Below are positions 59,353-64,000 of a DNA stretch of 64,000 nucleotides, in pieces. The DNA is from Citrobacter enshiensis (GTDB lineage Bacteria > Pseudomonadota > Gammaproteobacteria > Enterobacterales > Enterobacteriaceae): assembly GCF_029338175.1 (NCBI RefSeq), contig NZ_CP119862.1:1488001-1552000 (forward strand), in the 5' to 3' direction. Below the pieces are notes generated by a model, which ran no database searches, was not told where the DNA came from, and saw nothing but the letters and a program-made list of their open reading frames with translations. The position numbers and the translations under genes are program-made. How positions within the stretch are numbered: position 1 is the first letter of the stretch; each line of letters starts with the position of its first letter.

Positions 59353-61023
59353 ATGTCAGTAAGCGCATTTAACCGACGCTGGGCGGCGGTCATTCTGGAA
59401 GCTTTAACCCGCCACGGCGTGAGGCATGTTTGCATTGCCCCTGGCTCTCGTTCAACGCCATTAACGCTGGCGGCGGCGGAAAATCCTGCTTTTATCCACC
59501 ACACGCACTTTGATGAGCGTGGGCTGGGCCACCTGGCACTGGGGCTGGCGAAGGTCAGTAAACAACCGGTTGCGGTGATCGTCACTTCCGGGACGGCGGT
59601 GGCTAATCTCTATCCGGCGCTGATCGAAGCTGGGTTGACGGGCGAAAAACTCATTTTGCTCACGGCAGATCGTCCGCCAGAATTGATCGACTGCGGCGCC
59701 AATCAGGCGATTCGTCAGTCAGGCATGTTTGCTACACATCCCTCGCAAACACTCTCTTTACCGCGACCAACTCAGGATATTCCGGCAAGCTGGCTGGTTT
59801 CTACCCTTGATAATGCGCTTGCTTCGTTGCACGCCGGGGCAGTCCATATCAACTGTCCTTTTGCTGAGCCGCTGTATGGCGAGATGGACGACACAGGTAT
59901 TGAGTGGCAGCAGCATCTTGGCGACTGGTGGCAGGGTGATAAGCCCTGGCTGCGCGAGGCGCGTCGACTGGAGAGTGAAAAACAGCGTGACTGGTTCTTC
60001 TGGCGGCAAAAGCGCGGCGTGGTGGTTGCCGGGCGGATGAGCGCGGAAGAGGGCAAAAAAGCTGCGCTTTGGGCGCAAACGCTGGGCTGGCCGCTGATTG
60101 GCGATGTGCTGTCGCAAACCGGACAACCGCTGCCCTGCGCCGATCTCTGGCTGGGTAACCCTAAAGCGGTTACCGAACTGCAGCAGGCGCAAATTGTCGT
60201 GCAGCTGGGCAGTAGCCTGACCGGTAAACGCCTGCTGCAATGGCAGGCCAGTTGCTCTCCGCAAGAATACTGGATTATCGACAATATCGAAGGTCGTCTG
60301 GATCCGGCTCACCACCGTGGACGCCGACTGGTGTCGAAAGTCGGTGACTGGCTGGATTTGCACCCGGCGGAAAAACGCAATCCGTGGTGCGTGGAGATTC
60401 CGCGTTTGGCCGAGCAGGCATGGCAGGCTGTGGTTGCCCGTCGCGAAAACTTTGGCGAAGCCCAACTGGCTCACCGAATTCGCGAGTATTTGCCGGAGCA
60501 GGGGCAGCTGTTCGTGGGTAACAGTCTGGTGGTACGACTGATTGATGCCCTGTCGCAACTGCCTGCCGGATACCCGGTATACAGTAACCGGGGGGCGAGC
60601 GGGATTGACGGTTTGCTCTCAACGGCCGCTGGCGTCCAGCGTGCGAGTGCGAAATCGATCCTGGCGATTGTGGGCGATTTGTCGGCGCTTTACGATCTTA
60701 ATGCGCTGGCGTTATTGCGCCAGGTGTCTGCGCCGTTCGTACTGATCGTTGTGAACAATAACGGCGGGCAAATTTTCTCGCTGTTACCCACCCCGCAGAG
60801 CGAGCGCGAACGGTTTTATCTGATGCCGCAAAACGTCCATTTTGACCATGCGGCGGCGATGTTTAATTTGAAATACCATCGTCCGGAAAACTGGGCTGAG
60901 CTGGAAGATGCGCTGGCTGGCGCGTGGCGCACACCGACGGCGACGGTAATTGAACTGGTGGTCAATGACACCGACGGTACGCAAACGCTGCAACAGTTAT
61001 TAGCGCAGGTCAGCCACCTGTGA
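59353..61023 (+). CDS. menD: SEPHCHC synthase MenD
   Basis: MenD is a thiamine diphosphate enzyme that joins isochorismate and 2-oxoglutarate to make SEPHCHC, the second menaquinone-specific step. From the ATG at 59353 ([12 protein letters not shown]) it has 556 residues, the E. coli length; an upstream in-frame start at 59335 would add six. The ThDP-binding features are the N-terminal glutamate in [16 protein letters not shown] (about 55) and the [17 protein letters not shown] and NNNGGQIF motif near 440-470. It overlaps menH by 4 bp. Confidence 0.97.
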   Translation: MSVSAFNRRWAAVILEALTRHGVRHVCIAPGSRSTPLTLAAAENPAFIHHTHFDERGLGHLALGLAKVSKQPVAVIVTSGTAVANLYPALIEAGLTGEKLILLTADRPPELIDCGANQAIRQSGMFATHPSQTLSLPRPTQDIPASWLVSTLDNALASLHAGAVHINCPFAEPLYGEMDDTGIEWQQHLGDWWQGDKPWLREARRLESEKQRDWFFWRQKRGVVVAGRMSAEEGKKAALWAQTLGWPLIGDVLSQTGQPLPCADLWLGNPKAVTELQQAQIVVQLGSSLTGKRLLQWQASCSPQEYWIIDNIEGRLDPAHHRGRRLVSKVGDWLDLHPAEKRNPWCVEIPRLAEQAWQAVVARRENFGEAQLAHRIREYLPEQGQLFVGNSLVVRLIDALSQLPAGYPVYSNRGASGIDGLLSTAAGVQRASAKSILAIVGDLSALYDLNALALLRQVSAPFVLIVVNNNGGQIFSLLPTPQSERERFYLMPQNVHFDHAAAMFNLKYHRPENWAELEDALAGAWRTPTATVIELVVNDTDGTQTLQQLLAQVSHL

Positions 61024-61778
61024 CCCTGCATGCCCACGCAGTAAAGGGTCAGCCGGGTTCGCCCTGGCTGGTCTTTTTGCATGGATTTTCCGGCGATTAT
61101 CGGGAATGGCAAACCGTTGGCGAGCAGTTTCAGACCTGCTCGCGGTTGTATGTTGACTTGCCAGGGCACGGTGGTTCTGCAACGATTCGTGTGGAGGGGT
61201 TTAGCGAGGTGATTGAGTTGCTGCGCAGAACCTTGCTTAGTTACAACATACTCAACCACTGGCTGGTGGGATATTCCCTTGGCGGCAGAGTGGCGATGAT
61301 GGCGGCGAGCGAGGGGATTCCCGGACTGTGCGGCCTGGTCGTTGAAGGCGGTCATCCTGGGCTGCCAAGCGAGGCTGAACGTGACGCGCGCCGACGCTCT
61401 GATGGGCATTGGGCGGCGCGTTTTCGTCGTGAACCGCTGCGAGACGTTTTTAACGACTGGTATCTGCAGCCGGTTTTTGCCTCGCTGAACGCACAGCAAC
61501 GAGAAGCACTGGTTGCACTGCGTAGCCAGAACAACGGCGAAACGCTGGCGGCGATGCTCGAAGCAACGTCGCTTGGCGTACAACCTGATTTACGTGATGC
61601 GCTTAATGCGCGCACATTTGCGTTTTATTATTTATGTGGCGAGCGGGACAGTAAATTTCGCGCACTGGCGAGCGAACTGTCTGTGCCTGTCCATGTGATT
61701 CGTAATGCCGGACACAACGCGCATCGGGAAAATCCCGCAGGCGTGGTGGAAAGTCTGGCTCAGATTCTGCGTCTCTGA
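61020..61778 (+). CDS. menH: SHCHC synthase MenH
   Basis: MenH eliminates pyruvate from SEPHCHC to give SHCHC in menaquinone synthesis. The 252-residue alpha/beta-hydrolase has the nucleophile serine in [12 protein letters not shown] (about residue 86), the conserved [11 protein letters not shown] near the N-terminus (residues 20-30) and the catalytic histidine in [11 protein letters not shown] (about 232). The start is GTG at 61020, overlapping the menD stop. It is 14 bp before menB. Confidence 0.96.
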   Translation: MTLHAHAVKGQPGSPWLVFLHGFSGDYREWQTVGEQFQTCSRLYVDLPGHGGSATIRVEGFSEVIELLRRTLLSYNILNHWLVGYSLGGRVAMMAASEGIPGLCGLVVEGGHPGLPSEAERDARRRSDGHWAARFRREPLRDVFNDWYLQPVFASLNAQQREALVALRSQNNGETLAAMLEATSLGVQPDLRDALNARTFAFYYLCGERDSKFRALASELSVPVHVIRNAGHNAHRENPAGVVESLAQILRL

Positions 61779-61792
61779 CTAAAGGACACACT

Positions 61793-62650
61793 ATGATCTA
61801 CCCTGATGAAACAATGCTTTACGCACCGGTTGAATGGCATGATTGCTCCGAGGGCTACACTGACATTCGTTATGAGAAATCCACCGATGGTATCGCAAAA
61901 ATCACCATTAACCGTCCGCAGGTACGCAACGCATTTCGTCCTGTGACCGTCAAAGAAATGATCCAGGCGCTGGCGGATGCGCGTTATGACGACAATATCG
62001 GTGTGATTGTTCTCACCGGCGCAGGCGACAAAGCATTTTGCGCCGGCGGCGACCAGAAAGTCCGCGGCGACTACGGCGGCTATCAGGATGACTCCGGCGT
62101 CCATCACCTGAACGTGCTGGACTTCCAGCGCCAGATCCGTACCTGTCCGAAGCCGGTAGTGGCGATGGTCGCGGGGTACTCCATTGGCGGCGGTCACGTA
62201 CTGCATATGATGTGCGACCTGACTATCGCTGCGGAAAACGCTGTCTTTGGTCAGACCGGCCCGAAAGTCGGCTCCTTCGACGGCGGCTGGGGCGCGTCTT
62301 ACATGGCGCGTATCGTCGGCCAGAAAAAAGCGCGTGAAATTTGGTTCCTGTGCCGTCAGTACGACGCGAAGCAGGCGCTGGACATGGGGCTGGTCAACAC
62401 CGTGGTTCCGCTGGCGGATCTGGAAAAAGAGACCGTGCGCTGGTGCCGTGAAATGCTGCAAAACAGCCCGATGGCGCTGCGTTGCCTGAAAGCGGCGCTG
62501 AACGCTGACTGCGATGGTCAGGCGGGGCTGCAGGAACTGGCAGGCAATGCCACCATGCTGTTCTATATGACGGAAGAAGGTCAGGAAGGCCGTAACGCCT
62601 TTAACCAGAAACGTCAGCCTGATTTCAGCAAATTCAAACGGAATCCGTAA
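61793..62650 (+). CDS. menB: 1,4-dihydroxy-2-naphthoyl-CoA synthase MenB
   Basis: MenB closes the naphthoquinone ring of the succinylbenzoyl-CoA intermediate, giving DHNA-CoA. The 285-residue crotonase-fold protein has the oxyanion motif [18 protein letters not shown] (about 83-100), [23 protein letters not shown] and [20 protein letters not shown], including the aspartate used by this family. The C-terminus [11 protein letters not shown] is typical. The ATG at 61793 follows AAAGGAC. The stop shares one base with the menC start. Confidence 0.98.
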   Translation: MIYPDETMLYAPVEWHDCSEGYTDIRYEKSTDGIAKITINRPQVRNAFRPVTVKEMIQALADARYDDNIGVIVLTGAGDKAFCAGGDQKVRGDYGGYQDDSGVHHLNVLDFQRQIRTCPKPVVAMVAGYSIGGGHVLHMMCDLTIAAENAVFGQTGPKVGSFDGGWGASYMARIVGQKKAREIWFLCRQYDAKQALDMGLVNTVVPLADLEKETVRWCREMLQNSPMALRCLKAALNADCDGQAGLQELAGNATMLFYMTEEGQEGRNAFNQKRQPDFSKFKRNP

Positions 62651-63612
62651 TGCGTAGCGCGCAGGTATACCGCTGGCAGATCCCCATGGACGCGGGGGTG
62701 GTTCTGCGCGATCGGCGGTTAAAAACTCGCGATGGCCTGTATGTCTGTCTTCGTGACGGCGAGCGCGAAGGGTGGGGAGAGATCTCCCCACTGCCGGGCT
62801 TCAGCCAGGAAACCTGGGAAGAGGCGCAGACAGTCCTGTTGGCGTGGGTTAACGACTGGCTTGCGAGCGCTGCATCGCTGCCGGAGATGCCGTCCGTCGC
62901 CTTTGGCGTCAGCTGTGCGCTGGCCGAGCTGGAAGGCACCTTGCCAGAAACGGCAGATTACCGGGCTGCGCCGCTGTGTACGGGTGATCCTGATGATCTG
63001 GTGCTCCAGCTTGCCGACATGCCAGGCGAAAAAGTGGCGAAGGTGAAAATCGGCCTGTACGAAGCCGTACGCGATGGCATGGTCGTCAACCTGTTACTGG
63101 AGGCGATTCCAGACCTGCATTTACGTCTGGATGCTAACCGTGCCTGGACACCGTTAAAAGCGCAGCAGTTTGCGAAATATGTGAACCCGGATTTCCGTTC
63201 CCGGATTGCCTTTCTCGAAGAACCGTGCAAAACCCGCGATGATTCTCGCGCGTTTTCCCGTGAAACCGGTATTGCAATCGCCTGGGACGAAAGTCTGCGC
63301 GAGGCCGATTTTGTCTTTATGGCCGAAGAGGGCGTGAGTGCGGTGGTGATCAAACCGACCTTGACCGGTAGCCTGGCAAAAGTACGCGAGCAGGTTCAGG
63401 CGGCGCATGCGCTCGGACTGACCGCCGTCATCAGTTCTTCCATCGAATCCAGTCTGGGTTTGACGCAGCTGGCGCGCATTGCTGCCTGGCTGACGCCACA
63501 AACCATTCCTGGTCTGGACACGTTAAGCCTGATGCAAATTCAACAGGTGCGTACCTGGCCGGGGAGCACGCTGCCGTGCGTAGACGTTGACGCACTGGAA
63601 CGACTGCTATGA
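62650..63612 (+). CDS. menC: o-Succinylbenzoate synthase MenC
   Basis: MenC dehydrates SHCHC to o-succinylbenzoate. The 320-residue enolase-superfamily enzyme has the barrel residues: the K-x-K pair in [12 protein letters not shown] (about 130-135), metal ligands in LRLDANRAW (Asp161), FLEEPCKT (Glu190) and IAWDESLRE (Asp213), and the acid lysine in [10 protein letters not shown] (Lys235). The ATG at 62650 overlaps the menB stop by one base, and the end overlaps menE by 4 bp. Confidence 0.97.
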   Translation: MRSAQVYRWQIPMDAGVVLRDRRLKTRDGLYVCLRDGEREGWGEISPLPGFSQETWEEAQTVLLAWVNDWLASAASLPEMPSVAFGVSCALAELEGTLPETADYRAAPLCTGDPDDLVLQLADMPGEKVAKVKIGLYEAVRDGMVVNLLLEAIPDLHLRLDANRAWTPLKAQQFAKYVNPDFRSRIAFLEEPCKTRDDSRAFSRETGIAIAWDESLREADFVFMAEEGVSAVVIKPTLTGSLAKVREQVQAAHALGLTAVISSSIESSLGLTQLARIAAWLTPQTIPGLDTLSLMQIQQVRTWPGSTLPCVDVDALERLL

Positions 63613-64000
63613 TCTTCCCTGACTGGCCGTGGCGGTACTGGCGGCAAGTTCGGGGGGATGCGCCAGCCTTACGCCTGAATGATGAGGTGCTAAGCTGGCG
63701 CACGCTCTGTACACGTATTGATCGCCTGGCGGCGGGGTTTGCCGCCCAGGGCGTGGAGGAAGGCCGTAGTGTGATGCTGCGCGCCTGGAACCATCCGCAG
63801 TCTCTGTTGGCCTGGCTCGCCCTGTTGCAATGCGGCGCGAGAATCCTGCCCGTCAATCCGCAACTGCCTCAACCGCTGCTGGACGCCCTGCTACCTGAAC
63901 TCTCTTTACACTTTGCACTGGTGCTGGACGGGGAAAATACCTTTCCTGCGCTGGCCCCGCTGCAGATGCAGGGCATTGAAAGCGACTATGCCTGCACATG
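63609..64000 (+). CDS. menE: o-Succinylbenzoate-CoA ligase MenE, N-terminal part (partial)
   Basis: MenE activates o-succinylbenzoate with CoA and ATP, between MenC and MenB in the pathway. Only about 130 of some 450 residues are in the window, the N-terminal AMP-binding domain, with [16 protein letters not shown] at the start and [20 protein letters not shown] (about 62-81), a common acyl-CoA ligase block. The catalytic and ATP signature motifs lie beyond the edge. The ATG overlaps the menC stop. The frame is open to the last base. Confidence 0.94.
   Translation, partial: MIFPDWPWRYWRQVRGDAPALRLNDEVLSWRTLCTRIDRLAAGFAAQGVEEGRSVMLRAWNHPQSLLAWLALLQCGARILPVNPQLPQPLLDALLPELSLHFALVLDGENTFPALAPLQMQGIESDYACT

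Overview
The window is a contiguous piece of an enterobacterial chromosome. Almost every gene matches an Escherichia coli/Salmonella core gene in order and length (mnmC-fabB ... purF ... his transport ... pta-ackA ... nuoA-N ... menFDHBCE). Three points argue against E. coli K-12 itself. cheV lies between nuoN and elaC, an arrangement I recall from Salmonella and relatives. An acetyltransferase gene fills the yfcI (rpnB) position after hisP. A sugar-utilisation cassette sits between purF and ubiX. A Citrobacter or close relative fits best, but this is inference from gene content and not a database match.

Layout. 1-11.2 kb: the start of mnmC (cut by the edge), fabB, the exporter yfcJ, flk, then pdxB-usg-truA-dedA-accD-folC-dedD. 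11.4-18.9 kb: cvpA-purF behind a PurR box, then an inserted three-gene cassette (GH127 beta-L-arabinofuranosidase and GPH-family transporter leftward, LacI-type regulator rightward), then ubiX. 19.1-23.3 kb: argT and hisJQMP for lysine/arginine/ornithine and histidine uptake, with a sigma-54-type promoter before argT. 23.3-27.9 kb: a GNAT acetyltransferase, yfcH, folX, yfcG, yfcF, yfcE and yfcD. 28.0-31.4 kb: pta and ackA (acetate overflow pathway). 31.7-37.4 kb: yfbV, yfbU, hxpA, yfbS, yfbR, alaA. 37.4-39.9 kb: two long control regions around lrhA. 39.9-54.9 kb: the 13-gene nuo operon for NADH dehydrogenase I, with nuoC and nuoD fused. 55-57.9 kb: cheV, elaC, elaA, elaB. 58-64 kb: the menaquinone operon menF-D-H-B-C-E, with menE cut by the right edge.

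How the genes work together. Most of the window serves central energy metabolism: complex I, the menaquinone pathway that supplies its anaerobic quinone, Pta-AckA for acetyl-CoA overflow, UbiX for ubiquinone, and LrhA, a known regulator of motility genes. fabB, accD and folC are lipid and folate housekeeping genes. The non-core part is the GH127 cassette. Its enzyme keeps all the catalytic and zinc residues of characterised beta-L-arabinofuranosidases, so the cassette probably imports and splits plant-derived beta-L-arabinofuranosides. It separates ubiX from the cvpA-purF operon to which ubiX belongs in E. coli.

I found no tRNA, rRNA, CRISPR array, prophage or insertion sequence. Five REP/BIME-type repeats lie between genes. 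I see no clearly undescribed system. The best leads are the GH127 cassette, an upstream micro-ORF that overlaps the nuoA start, and several conserved-looking leader hairpins.
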